Origin: Struthio camelus
Lineage: Eukaryota; Chordata; Aves; Struthioniformes; Struthionidae
Assembly (NCBI RefSeq): GCF_040807025.1
Contig: NC_090943.1
Location: 6,558,356-6,622,355, forward strand
Direction of reading: 5' to 3'
Length of the DNA stretch: 64,000 nt
Position numbers and translations under genes: made by a program. The notes below the pieces were generated by a model, which saw only the letters and a list, made by a program, of their open reading frames with translations, was not told the DNA's origin and made no database searches. Positions 14,318 to 27,084 of this stretch are shown piece after piece (the stretch's first letter is position 1; the number at the start of each line of letters is the position of its first letter).

Positions 14318-14438
14318 CCTTGTTTGTAAGGAGCATGCTGTCACTACCAGGGATAGCTCTGGATCCCTCCAAAACGCTGACCTGACTGTCTCTTCAAGCC
14401 TAGGTGAGCTGGAAGTCACCCTAAGATCAGCTTTGCAG
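14318..14438 (+). other. Candidate internal exon (121 nt)
   Basis: A pyrimidine-rich stretch from about 14281 (cctttcctctttctcatctc near the end) leads to tcag at 14317. The donor is TTTGCAG|GTAAGT at 14438/14439, a full consensus. One frame is open across all 40 codons, starting after one base (phase 2) and ending at a codon boundary, while the other two have stops. The inferred peptide has soluble-protein composition (for example DSSGSLQNADLTVSSSLGEL). I do not recognise it. The surrounding open frame extends only from about 14281 to 14470, so length alone is not significant. Confidence 0.25.
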
Positions 14439-17400
14439 GTAAGTTGTTCCATGAGACTCAAGTGTTAGTTGTAGCCCCAGCAAAGCAAAGAGGAGGTCAT
14501 TCAGCTGTCCATCCTTTCAGGGCAGGTTGAGCCGAGGTCCATCTCTTCCTGCTTGTCCCAGGGCAGCGTTCCTGAAGACCAGCCTGTATGGGCTGTGCTC
14601 AGCCCCCTGCATTGTCCCCAGCTGCAGGTCTCTCCCGCTGCTTATTGCTGTGTAGCAATACAGGTCTTAAGTTTTATCAGCGACTGCAGGAAAATGGGAA
14701 TGCCCCAGTGCTTAGTCTGTTGTTATTGGGGAGATCACAACACAGTGCAGAGGGACCGAAGATACTCAGGGGTGCACTGCCACAGAATGACCACCTCCCA
14801 GTCATTCTGGAAACCCCCGGCAAAATACAAATGGCCACCCTCATACCCCCAGTGCTGTGTTACTGGGAGATCACCAACCTCATGACCAAGCAATCAGATG
14901 GACTGTGGGTCCACTCCTTAATTCTGTTCAGTGCAAAATCACCTAGATTTCCTTGGTTACTTTGGGTGGCTGCTTAAGGTAACCCAGGAGATGTTGTTAA
15001 AGACACACATGTGATGCAGTCCAGGTGTCAGCTGTGAGGTTCAGCACCCTTCTGTGGAGCGGGTAGCCAACTGTATAGTTGATAACACTTTAATGCCTCC
15101 CAGCTATGTGTGCACACAAACATCTATCTCTGCCTGATCTATTCTGCATCTCAAAGATCTAAATCCTTGGGAAAGGCATTGCATTAACGTGAGTATATTA
15201 TTTCTGGTCCTCAAGATATTTCTGAGGTCTTTGCTCAGCTCTAAATGGTGCAGAATAAAAATACCTTTAGATGCCAGTGTGGGAGGCTCTTCATAATCTC
15301 CTGAGAAAGATCTTATCCTGCAACCTAATGGCAGCATCAGAAGCATTCCCAAGCATCAGACCCTTGATCCTGCAGTGAAAGTTGCACAAGATGCATCTAT
15401 ATGCAAGACCCAAGGTGTCCTTCAGGGTGACACATACTTTGCCACAAAAGGCTTTAAATCTTTAGTGGGAAAGTGCACTTTGTTCCTCTCTGCATGCACA
15501 GTAAAAGGCTTTAAATAATAGCTGTTCATGTGGCCCTGAAAGAGGTTGCCATGTGGCTGAACTCTATAAATCTGGGCATTTGCTGAATTGACTTTGCCAA
15601 GAAACATGCTACAGCTGAAAAATGAGCTGCAGAGATAAGGTAGTGGTGACTTGCAAATGTCATGATGTTGCTGCTCTGCAGAGAGTTTTGTTCCACATTT
15701 AAAAATCAGATGAAAGCCCACCAGACTGGATAGGAGGCTTTTGGGTGGCTAAAAGAATGGCTGGATGAAGCCCAACCTCTCTCAGTATGTCAGAACAGGA
15801 TAGGCTTTGACTCAGTCACTGGGAGAGGAGAAGAGCTGAATTATTTATCATCCACTATCCCAGTCAACTGCCATGATTCCAATCTCTCTTGCTGGTTGGT
15901 CTGAGAGCAGAGGGTGGCTGTTGTCTCATTTCCAAAACTGATAAACATGACTTTTTTTTTTTTTCTTGATCTGCTGGTGTAATTAAACTGCTCTTGTTTT
16001 GCCAGTAGCATTCCCTTATGCAACGCTGTCTGTACCAGTATATCTTTATTCAGGAACAAGCAAACCTCTAAATGGCTCCTTTTTTGTTGTTGTTTTTTAA
16101 CTACAATATTTATTCATAGGAGGAAGCAAGTCAATAACTAGGGGAGTTTAAATTTGAGTCTTCCCTTTTGAAGACACAATTTCCCAAGTAAATGAGCACT
16201 AAGAGCCATCCAGTGCGTTGGCTCTGTTTGCAATCCAACAATGAGCAGCCTCCCCATGCACCTCTGAAGCCAAAGGAGCGGCTGCGCACCTAGATGTCTA
16301 CATGAGGACAACTGTATTGAAGCCGTCGGCTTCTACGTTTGGTGAGCTGAACAGTCCTGACTTCATTGATGGTACTGACTATATCTGCATTTACTATACT
16401 GTGAACTTTACTTGCAGGTGGACACATATATTTGGGTACCCAAATGTAAGTGTCTTAACCTGGGAGCTGATGGGTGCTGCCATTAGTGCTTTGAGGCAGA
16501 CCGTCTGTCCTGCTCCTTTGCTTCCTGGCCCTCAGGTGATGCTGAGGGTACAACCCAAGCACATCTTCTGGAGAGGTTTTCCTTGGTACTAGACACTCCA
16601 GAATCGCCTGTATCCTGAGCTTGATTCACAGTTGCTCCTGGCACAAGAGTATGGGTTTAGGCAAGAAAACAGGAGACCTTAGTAATTATATGAGTAAACC
16701 GATGTCCCCACTGAAGTCAACTGGCAAGAAACAGTCCATGTGCATTTTATTAAATTCCGCCAGCATCCAAAGCAGGTAGTTGCAAACTGCCTTTTGGGAA
16801 TGGATCTTTCCCAGGAATTTTTTGGGACAGCGCTCATTGATGTGAACCTAAATACGCTAGGGACTGTGCTAATGTTCTAAAAGTAGGGCTCATCAAGATC
16901 CAGTAGCAGGGAACATTTCCTGACACTAATTTACTAGCACAGATGTGGCCAGAAGTGGAAAGAGCCCTATCTTTTCCTCCCCTTCTGCTTGGCATGTCCT
17001 CCATTTCATATCCACAGAGGAGCTATTCAAGTTCTAGTTCACTTCTTTTCTATCTCTCATGTGATGTGGTAGAATATTTACAATTTCATTTCCTTATGTC
17101 CTTCTATCTGCATATAGCTCCTGAATGCAAACTGTGTATATTTTTCAGTTAGACAAAATGAAACTTTTCCAATAGAAGACTACGAGAAAAAAAAACTTGG
17201 AAGAATCTGCCAAGAAGGCATGCAATCAGCATGGAAATGATGCAAACTCACAGCCAGGTATTTTAACTGCTAGTTCTTTCTTTCAGTGCTATTTGAACCC
17301 CTTGGCATGAAAAGGTACATACAAGTTGGATACATATAACTTTTTAACCAATGATGTGGTGCATGTTTGCAGCTCTGAGACCATAGCCCGTTAGTGTTCC

Positions 17401-19629
17401 CTGAAACCTCCATCCTTGGTCCATGAACAGGCACATTCTGGAAACCAAACAGTGATGGACCAGGAAGCTGAGAGTGAAGGTAGTGCAGGGCAAACTGTTT
17501 ATCTTGAGTGGGAAAAAGGGAGATCCTGTAATGTAGAAAAAAGCCCCTCCATCTATTTTCCAGGATTTCAGACGGTTTAGGACATGGTTCTAAGTCTCTC
17601 TGTTCAATGATAGATTCACAGCATGTGACCGTTTTTTAAACGCTTAGTGGATGATTTTAGCAGCCAAAATGTGCCCAATGTTCCAGTAAAATAACCTTCT
17701 TCATTTCCAGCCAGAACCTTTTATTTCTCTATAAATATTGACAGGAAGGGTGACTCAAATGATAACCGTATCCAGGTTTCTTCACCACGGTATTACTGCT
17801 TTGGATCCAACTGTGGTCACTTCTTGCCATCACATTGTTTTTATTTTTGTAGCAAAAAATGTGGTGGGCCAGGCATGCTTCTTACACATTATCATATTAT
17901 CAGTGAGCCAGGAGTTGGTGCGACAGTACAGAGTTCTTTGAGTTCCCTTTAACTGAATATGTTGGCTTTTAGACTTCAGAAAAATGCTCTATTATGGTTG
18001 GGCATCTTTTTATAGAAATTGTTGCATTTATTTGTGCTAATTGTTTTTCTCCCCTGTGATGTGGAAATCTTGAAAATATTCATGCTCATGGCTACAGAGT
18101 TCTGCTAATAAACTGGATTTATTGAGTCTTAACTTACACCATCTCTCTCCTTCGTTTTCACAAATACTAAGAGACTACCGTCGTGTAGGAGTGGAAAGTT
18201 ACTTCTGTGTATGTTTGTGAGACCATTCACAAGAGGAACCTGATTTACAAATAACCTTCACAGCAAGCATTGCTGTCAAAACGGGGCTGTATATCAGTTT
18301 CTGTCTTTTCCTTCCCGCATGGTATACAACAGACCCAGTCCCGGTTTCCAGTGAGATCACTTACATGAAGTGAAGAAGATGCAACGCGAGACAGCCTGAA
18401 GGGCCCAGGGACATGCTGGGAGAGAGGATGTGTTTTTCCAGAGGTTTCCTTGCAAATTCGAGTTGCTGTTAATTGACATTTCCAAATAAAAAGGAAAAGA
18501 GTCATCAGAATATTGCCATCCAGATACAGTGTGGATATATTAGCGACGCCAGGGCCGCTCCAGAGACAGAACTACTCTGTGCAAGGACCATGTCTGTACA
18601 ACGCTGATCAGCTGGATGAAAGATGGTTTCAGTCTACACGGCCACCACCTTCCCTTGTGGTTTTGGAGGAGAACTTAAATAGATTGTTTTTCTACAGGAA
18701 AGGTGTTTGCTACAGGGCTGCCCTCCCCTTCCCCCTTCCCCTTCCCACGAACATATTTAGCTCTAAATCTTCAGGCCGTGATGAGTGACAGTTGTGTTTT
18801 GTGGCCAAACAGCTTCCCTCTTTCAAATGAAACAACTTTTGAAAACAAAGCACAACAGGAAAAAGCTGGCCTTTTCAGGGCAGGTCTTCCAAGACCACCG
18901 CTTCTTTCTCTCCTGTACCTCTGACAACAGGACACAATTATGCCTATAGCAAAGGTCCAAGTCGTCGTTACTCAGAATAACCTTCTCTCTTTCTCACCTT
19001 CAATAGCTTTGTTTCTGGTTTAGAAAGGAAACAGGGTGTGCGAAAGGCTGAAAATGCTATATTTCAAGTGGCCTAATGCAACATATATTTGAGTATCAAA
19101 CTCGATGTCCAGTAGATCTTATTATTTCTATCCTCCTACACAACACGGAACAGACACCTCTAGTCCAGAAATCTTTGCATCAGTTGTTTAACATCTGGTT
19201 GAACCACAACATTTTGTGTCGGAACATATCAGTCTTCATTTAAAGCCTTTGCGTGATGGAGAATGCTCTGTATGTATAGATATATTGTTGCAACGGTTCA
19301 TCACCTTTGCCACTGGGAGATGTGTACATAATTTCTAGCCTGAATTGACTGGATTCATCTTACCTAAATGGAGGTGTTTACAGAGCAGCCGTCTGCTTCA
19401 GGATGAGAGGCATCTCACCCTACAGTCCATTGACTGTATTGGCTAGATATTTGTTGACAACACAGGGGCCTGGCGTAACTAAACTGAGATGTAGTTCTCT
19501 ACACTTAGTCATATGAATCCTGCTTGTCATGCCTAACTGCAACTTAATTGCTAGCTGTTGTTAGCCCCTTTTCTACTGCCCATCATCAGAAATCTCTGCC
19601 CCCACATAGCAGTTGCAGCCCAGAATCAA
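14439..19629. other. No recognisable gene
   Basis: Plain unique sequence. It holds only short homopolymers (T13 near 15952, T/G-rich near 16080) and isolated AATAAA-type signals. The part from 19380 to 19629 may be a decayed extension of the ancient CR1 that follows. Confidence 0.5.
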
Positions 19630-20560
19630 GTCATTTCTTATTTTCCTGGATAAACTGAAGGGATTGAGCTTTTTAATTCTTTTCCAGAACTGTCATGACT
19701 GGAGTTTTTCCCTGAATTCTTGCTGATTTAGAAACATCCTTTGTGAAGAAAAGATTCCTGGACTGGTCCTGCTAGTGTGCAGGTAGGGCAATGTGCACTG
19801 CCCCGGACACCACCTAAATTTTTCCCCCTTATTACACACACAGATTTAATGCACCATACTGGGAACTCATGTTGTTTCTGCACCCTTTGGATAAGTCGTG
19901 ACTGCCTAGATCCTTTCCAGGAACAATCCTCTCCCCCATCCTTCAGTGCAATATATATTGACCTCACACTGAGCTGGATCGTTCATACAAGCCTCAGTCT
20001 GCCAAGTAGTCTTCATTGGTCTATGTAGTTATCTGATATCCTGTTTCTTTTCTACCTGTTTACTTAATGTTGCCAACACCTTGAATCAGAAATGATTCAT
20101 TTTTAAGCCTTTCCTTGCATTCTTGCTCAAGTCACCAAGAGAAGGGGCCCAAGGATAAATCCTACCTTCTGTAAGTACTCCCGAGGAATAAAAAAATCAC
20201 CAGTTTAAATGAACTGTTGTGATCTATCACAAACCAGTTCCCTACTTCAATACAAATCATATTCGCTGCATGGATATGGGTGCTGTCACATGTGACGGAA
20301 CTGAATAACTACTGGAGTCTGAGCACTTTATGACAACAACTACTTTTATCTTCTGGCTTTATGATTTCACTCTTGAACTGACTGATGATACTTCTAAGAT
20401 TGTTTTAATCCCACACCTTCATGTTAATTGTGTCCCCAGCTTTTACTTCTTGCCTAGGTGCCCTCAGCACTGGTGTCTCCACAACTTTACTTGGGATCAG
20501 TGTCAGCCTGACCAACCTAGAGCTACTACATGTTCACATTCAGGTGCTGCAAAAGACTAA
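19630..20560 (-). mobile_element. Ancient CR1-type LINE, internal ORF2 region
   Basis: Several stretches line up in order with the reverse complement of old amniote CR1 elements. They are the ataaactgaagggattgagc block near 19650, the actgggaactcatgttg block near 19858, the cctctcccccatccttcag block near 19928, and a ggatcagtgtcagcctgacc block near 20492. These belong to the reverse-transcriptase part of ORF2. The copy is full of substitutions and small indels and has no usable frame. Its left limit is unsure: 19380-19630 may also belong to it. The old CR1 3' end at 20.93 kb is a separate insertion, because the order of parts does not continue across the gap. Confidence 0.7.
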
Positions 20561-20929
20561 GGTTTGCTAGACTCTCTCATCCTGTGGAGGATATATTATT
20601 CATTATGGACAAACATACAAGCCTCAGGGCCAAACTAAAATTACTGTACGATGAGCCCTATTCAACAAAGTGTGTAAGCCAATGGAGCCTTTAAATAGAA
20701 GGACTCTGCAGGGGATTTCATGGAGCATAACACTGCGCGGGCAGGAACAGCAGGGTTCATCTCACACAGCCCTAGATGTGTCCAGCAGTAGATGTCTGTG
20801 GCTTAGCTGTGCTTCTCACTGGACAGAAAAAGGCACTTCTATATGTTTATTCAAGACATGTTCTGGTATCAAAGCCTGAAAGTAAACTTGCATCATACAA
20901 GCATTGTTAGCACATCTTTTCGTTGGAGA

Positions 20930-21385
20930 AAAGAATGTAAGAGCAGGCATAGATCCATCTAGTCCCGTGTCTCTGGCAGTGGCCAAAAGTGAAGTTCTAA
21001 GGAACGATGTTAAAAATAGAGCAATCCAGGATGATACTTCTCCACAGTGTTCTCCCAGTCGTCTCCATGTGCCGCCCAGAGACTTCCCGAGGTGGACTGA
21101 TTTCTATGTTCGTAGTGACAACACCTAATATTTTATAATTTATCCTTTTATCTCACAGGAACTTGTGCGGTTTCCTCTTGAACTTCTATACACTTCTGGT
21201 ATGCACAGTGTCCTGTGACAAGGTGATCCACAGCTCAGCTCCACATGGGTGAAAAACTTCCTCCTGCTTGTTTCGAACCCATCTCCTGCTTCTTCCATTT
21301 GATGCCCCCTAATTCTTGTCCTGGAAGAAACTATGATCAGTTCTTATTTGCCTTCCCTATTTCCTTTATGTTTTACTTTGTGGCT
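20930..21385 (-). mobile_element. Ancient CR1-type LINE, 3' end
   Basis: This is the reverse complement of the 3' part of an old amniote CR1. The left end carries the degenerate call-sign aagagcaggcatagatccat, followed by ctagtcccgtgtctctggcagtggcc in pieces. The middle holds the ORF2 C-terminal region, with cctcttgaacttctatacac and the well-kept ggtgatccacagctcagctc. The right end has the block that reads ccccctaattcttgtcctgg. It has no intact frame. The order of blocks (3' end at the low coordinate) gives a - strand element, 5'-truncated near 21380. A perfect 12-bp tandem duplication (aagccaggctga, at 21403-21426) lies immediately beyond the truncation. Confidence 0.8.
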
Positions 21386-21402
21386 GCTTCTGGACAGGCA
21401 AA

Positions 21403-21426
21403 AAGCCAGGCTGAAAGCCAGGCTGA
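21403..21426. repeat. 12-bp perfect tandem duplication
   Basis: aagccaggctga occurs twice in direct succession, just past the truncated end of the ancient CR1 at 20.9-21.4 kb. Confidence 0.9.
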
Positions 21427-23457
21427 AGCAAAAGGACTTGACTGTGAAGGGAATTTGATATGTCCACATGTTCTGCTATCCTTCAGAGACAGTCCACAGA
21501 GGAGACCAGAAGAGGAAGGATTAATTTGCACTCTCCCTTCCCCCCCGCCCCAGCCCACTGCCCATGTGTAGACATTTGCCCCAGAGTGTGTCTAATATCC
21601 TCCAGTCATACTCTACCGGACCAGGTTGTTTTGACAGAGAGACTCATATGAAGCAAGCGGCAAAAGCCATGCAGTGAGAAAATAAAAAAGCTTTTCAGGG
21701 TCCCCACACTGAGTATCTGCTGCATAACACACACAAACAACCACAGATCCTATCAAGCTGGCCCGTTCACTGAGTGGTGCATGGCTGTCCTCTTCTATCA
21801 GCAATGTGCAAACAGCAGTTGTTGGGATTATAGATTGCTTTATTTTGATAAGTAATCTCCAGATCTCTGCACAGCAAAAGGTCATGAATTCTTGACTTCT
21901 TAATAAGAAACATGGCTGCAAACGTTACTGTGCAAACAGAGCCGAAAGCTCTGGTGACTTTAGCATGCTGCTCCAAATGGGGGAGCTGCAATGAGACTAG
22001 CTCTGGAACAACGAAAGTCTTGGTGACATCCAAGTTTGTTTCTTCTCCAAGAATGGCACATGCAGATTCCCGGGGAGAAATTCATGTGCTCTAACAGTGG
22101 ATGCTCTAACCGTGGTGGGAAGGCTGGGAGCTGTTGCCACCTTTTACCTGTGAAATCCAGGAGGTAATCTTCCCCTCTGCTTTCTGAGATCTCTAGTTTG
22201 TGTCTTCTGTGTCAGCTGCAGCTGGATCGAGATGAAATGCAGGGCAAGGGCAAGCACTTTAGTGTCTTGGCATTTTGAGGGTTGATTTGACAGGAGATGC
22301 TAAACTTTTAGCTCCAGTTTGCAGTAAGCCACGCCGTGGAGATGAATTAGCGTTTATAGAATGTGTTAGAAAAGATCTATGAAGATTTAGGGCCACTCCC
22401 AGTTGTCCTGTAAGGAGGATGGCTTGGATGTAATACTAGTTAGCTTCAGAGAGCAGTATCTGGTGTGCTGGAAAGATTCCCATTGACTATTGAGTGGTCT
22501 GGGGCAGGCCTAGCGATCTCCCGAGAGCAGTTGGGGTAATTCCGTGGGATAAGTTGCAGAAGGGCGTCTGAGGACTCTCCATTACTCAGCTTGCCTTTTT
22601 TACCAGCATCCCTGAACAAAAGGAAAAAAAAAAAAGGAAGATGTTAAATGGCACGTGTGCAGCCAGAAGTGCAGATCCCTGGAAAGGGAAGCTGGCTGTG
22701 AAGAGGTACAGCTAGGGTAGAGGAGAAGGGCAGAGGAGTCATTGATCCAAGCCTGATCCTCTGTAGGACAAACAAAGTCTGGCCTAGAAGCCCATTATCA
22801 CCTCACCACAGCAGCTCCTTACCTGGGTAGGAAATGCAATTCAGAGGTGATTACACCAGAGTAGCAGTTAGGCAGCAGTATTAAAAAGGAAAAATATACT
22901 CAGGAAAACCAAAGCTTTGGAAAGTTTCAGGCTGAGTCCGTCTTGCTGTCCCACTAACCATTGCTCCATAGGGGGCAAGGAGGCTCAGCCTGCCCTAACT
23001 CTGGCCCATCCTGGCATGGTCTCCATGCTAAGTATGCAAGTTTTCCTCCTCCTCTGGAGTGATGTCTGGTGGAGCAGCACCTGGTCTGTCTCCTGGCTCC
23101 TTTGGCAAAGCTGTCTAGCTGCCTAATGACTCAGCCTCAGAAGCAAGTCCTTGTCCTAGGTGTTTCCTTCTTTTATAGGCAGCGTTAGCAACAAGAACTT
23201 GATCGAATCCCCATCTCTCTTATAAAGCCTAATTTAATGCCTAGCATTTCTCAAGAGCAGTTACTGTTGATGGCTCTTAAACTTTCTTTTGTAATGTTAA
23301 AAGATTTACAGGGTTCACATCCATATGTTCAAATGGCAATAATATTTGAGCTGAAGATCAGTTCAAGTCAAGACTCAGATTCAGATTCTTTTTGACACTA
23401 TGAAACATGTTTTCTTCATGAGCTGGAATGAAAAATAAATATTTTTGTCATTAGGCA

Positions 23458-23473
23458 GAGGTAAGCTTACCTC
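23458..23473. other. 16-bp perfect palindrome
   Basis: GAGGTAAGCTTACCTC is self-complementary over 16 bases. Each strand carries a GAG|GTAAG splice-donor-like sequence. Confidence 0.8.
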
Positions 23474-24326
23474 AGGATATTTTTCTTTTGGAATTTAGAC
23501 AGCTTTAGTGCAAATTCTGGAATTTTGTTTTGAAATGTATTCTGCTATTGATGTATATTATACGTATGTTATTTTATTATATCTCAACCTTAATGGCATC
23601 GATCTCTTAATTTTTGTTTCGGGAAACGTTCAGGAAATTTTTTTACTGTAAAAGAAGCTATGTTTCAGTTAGTCCAAAGCAGCTGATTCTCCTAGGAATT
23701 CTTTCATGGAAGAGCAAAGAACCATGAGGAAAAGGGCTGTGTGTTGTTTAAAATGTTCCTCTTTGGAAAAACACACTTCCACGTCTGTGTGCGTGTACGT
23801 GTACGGATCTACGCAAGGTGTCTGTCATGCATGGGCCTAGGTGTGATCGGAGGAGAGCTAACAACTGCAGATCTGCTGCAGATTTTAGATTTTGCATGGA
23901 TTCCTGTTGGAACTAAGCACTAGCCCAGGATGGCGTGTTTTTTCATTCGTTTGCTTATGTCACAACGCCTTTTTCCCCAGAGAGCAGTGGGGCGAGCAGA
24001 GAAGAGTTACCGTGGTGAGCAGTGAGGACACGCAGCAGCTTTCAACAAAACATGGCCAACTCTTTCTCCCCAAACATACCAGATTGCAGATAAGTCAGAA
24101 AGGGGAATCTGAGGAGCCAGATGCTCAGTTTCTTTGCATGGCTGCGAACACCGGCTGTTTGGCCTTGGGTGCATCACTCCTCTCTCTGTGCTTTGGTTGA
24201 TAACGTTGCTTCAGAAGCGCTCCATATGCCGGAGGAGGAAGAGAGATGGGGATTTAAGCATGCCTTAGCATGGCTGCAGACCCTGGCAGCCAGTCCCATA
24301 TGTCCCTGCTGGAAATACCAACTTAC

Positions 24327-24361
24327 CTTGCGTTCTTCCAGGCTGTAGCTCTTGTTGGAGT
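24327..24361 (-). other. Candidate microexon (35 nt)
   Basis: On the - strand a long pyrimidine tract (tttttcttttctgcctcttt) leads to gagtttcag. The 35-base segment then ends in CGCAAG|GTAAGT, a full-consensus donor. In one frame it would read (D)SNKSYSLEERK, ending at a codon boundary; a second frame is also open. Size and signals suit a vertebrate microexon, but no host gene is recognised and there is no second exon to support it. Confidence 0.2.
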
Positions 24362-25613
24362 CTGAAACTCACCAGAAAAAGAGGCAGAAAAGAAAAAACT
24401 AAGTAACCTTATTTTTAAAACAAGGCAAAACGATGATTGTCTCTCCTGATTGATGCTGACTTCCCAGTGACTGCTCCCTGCCCCCTCCCCGGTACAGCCC
24501 CCTGCGAGCTGTCAGATCAGACTAGATGATGCTTAGAGACGGAGGGGAAGAAAAGAAAAAGAGAGAAAGAATTTCACCAGCCAGCTTACGATATTCTCGT
24601 GTGAGGCGGGGGGGGGCTGGTGTCAGATATTGTACCACTCCCTCAGGAGCCAAACCATGGCCCCAGATAGGAACAATTCTTTAACAACGGCACAAGCTGA
24701 GCGCCTGTAAGTTTGTATTTGAATTAGAGCATGAGTGGGGAGCTGGCAGAAAACAGGAGGGGGAGCGGGGAGTGGCAGATAATTTATGAGTAAGATCTTC
24801 AAAAGAGCTCTGTTCCCATTCAGGACAATGGGAGCTACTGGGGGCTTCGCATACTCTTACCAATCTGGTCACGTAAGCACAAACTCCCTGATTTGGTTTA
24901 TGAAGAATACCCTTCAGTTTGACACTGACCTCTAAAACAAATAGAGTATTACGGAGCGCTGATGCCCCATTCATCACTGGGTGACAATGGGAGCCAGGGC
25001 CCGCAAGTGAACAGCATTTCATTCAGGCACAGACTGAATCACTCCTAAACACTCATTGCATCCCCACTGGTACCAGCTCCGTGCTGCCATGCGGGTGCAC
25101 GTCTGTGCCCATCTGCAGCGGTGGGGGCTGCATGCTCCCGGGAAGCCTCACGATGCTGGAGCGGGAACAGGGGAACCCATTCCCTTCCTTGGATGAACGC
25201 AGCTGCTCCCGCCGAACAGCACGCTGTCACGCTGCACTGCAGTGCAGGCTGGCTGGGACAACCCAGTAAGAGCTAGGGGATAGGAGGGAAGGGCAGGTCC
25301 AGGCCACCAGCTCCCCCAGAAGTGTCCTACTTTCCAGGTTGCATATCCTCACTCTGGGCTAAGTCACAGGGCAATGTTTTTTTGGAGTGAAAAAGATGCC
25401 TGAGAGGCTGTGGAGACAGCGTCCCTCTGTGCAGTAGTAGAGGAAACTAAGAACTGGGATCAGGGAAATGACCACCAGAAGTGAGCGCAATACAGCTGCG
25501 GTGAAGGACAATGGAGGACAAGGAGACAGGAGAACAGTGATGGGCAGCGGGGCTTGAGGCATAGCCAGGCACGCCATGCCACTGCCAGAGGGTTATACAC
25601 CTGCAGACAGACC

Positions 25614-25627
25614 ACAGTAGGGGGCAC
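25614..25627 (+). promoter_or_regulatory. CTCF-like binding motif
   Basis: ACAGTAGGGGGCAC matches 13 of 14 positions of the CTCF core consensus CCASYAGRKGGCRS, and the next bases (TA) also fit the longer motif. It is oriented on +. Motif strength suggests a possible insulator or loop anchor, though single matches occur by chance. Confidence 0.4.
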
Positions 25628-26152
25628 TAACAGCTCCATAACCAACTTTGGTGGCTTCCCTGTTGCACCCAGCAGCTCCAGGATGAGTTTCCCCTAGATA
25701 TTTCTGCTGCCCACAGCTGTCTCTGCTGCTATGCCTGAACACAGTGATGGAGGAGAGGGCTCGTTACAGGAGAAAAACCAGTGTCAGAGGCTTCAAAGGT
25801 GCAAGGAGCCATTTGACGGACCCCTATAGAGAACAGGGGCAGTGGAAAGCTTTATTCCCCGTCCGTAGCCAGGCTGGTCTGCGTGCTAAAGCATGAAGCT
25901 GCATATGCTCACTTTGGGTTTTTTTTTCACTCACATTCTCCATCAGTGGTTAATTCCTCACAAACGGGCCTTGGAGTATCTGGTAATTGCATTTGCTGGC
26001 CACATACCTAGATCACAAAAGCCATCACAGTTCTACATATGTTCTTCACGAGAACCTCTGCAAAGGACCAAAGTGAATATGCAACCAGTCACTTTCATGT
26101 GCAGATATTTGCATGAAGTGTGCAATTACTGAGATTCCTGTATATGTACAGA

Positions 26153-26181
26153 TGTGTGTGTGTGTGTGTGTGCGTGTGTGT
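26153..26181. repeat. (TG)n microsatellite
   Basis: This is about 29 bp of TG with one GC interruption. Confidence 0.97.
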
Positions 26182-27084
26182 TCACACTTTTAACAAGCCC
26201 AATTTTTTCTAGGCAGGCATCAGGCTTGAGAGAAATGCTCCCACACATTTTTGGAGGGTGTTGTTTCAGGGACTAATCCTGCCAGTGACTTGCCTTTCTG
26301 AGAAAGTGGTCTTGCACTGGTGCCTGAAAGATTGTTATGTGCAACATTATCTTTCAACAGACATCTGTGTTAACAACTGAAATGAAATGATGGCACATTA
26401 AAAACTTTACAGCGCTGTTGCAAAACACTTGCCAAAAAAACCCTGAGCTGCTGCTGTAGGTTACTCTGAATTATGCCTGAAAATAGCATATCCAATGTTA
26501 CTTGGAAGCAGACACAAGGTCTCTAGCAAATCTAATTATCTCCTGGAAAATAAAACACCAATTCCTGCGTGAAAGGCTCAGGGGTGAGTGTAGTCATTGT
26601 CCCAGCATTTGGAGGAATAATACATGGATTTGTGATTTCTGTAGGTCGTGAAATCACAGTGCCCTTGCCAAATGTACAGTTGTCTGATCATGTGAAGATC
26701 ACCCACCTAATGTTGGCTTGGCCTGCAAGGGATCTCAAATACAGCAAGCAAGGGCAGCATTGTGAGAATTCATGTCTTGATTTCCCAGCTCACTGCTCAG
26801 AGATGGACAGTTTTACAAGTATGACATGACTCAGAGGTAGGCTTGTCCTCACCTAACACGAGTCATTTAGTCCACCCTAGTTGTTGCAGCACTTGTGATA
26901 TTGGTAGGTGAAACCAGTATCTTCCTGCTCCTCTGAGCTGTTTGCGGGACGTATCTGTCTCCAGAGATGGTACAGTGAGGCTGGGTGGCAAGTTCAGCTG
27001 GCTGGAGGTAGGGGAGACAGGACGCTGGGATCCCTGGGGATGTCCATCAAATAAAATGATGAAAGGATGGCTCTCTTTTTTAGT

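Larger units (their letters stand above)
21427..27084. other. No recognisable gene except a candidate microexon
   Basis: The interval contains the 16-bp palindrome at 23458, a purine-rich tract at 24540-24575, a G-run near 24607, the candidate microexon at 24327 and the CTCF-like site at 25614. The AT-rich stretch 23280-23660 could be a conserved element. I found no transposon remnant that I could name. Confidence 0.5.

Noticed and set aside
15040-15070. TTCAGCACC as a REST/NRSF half-site
   Set aside because: The second half-site GGACAG is absent at any usual spacing.
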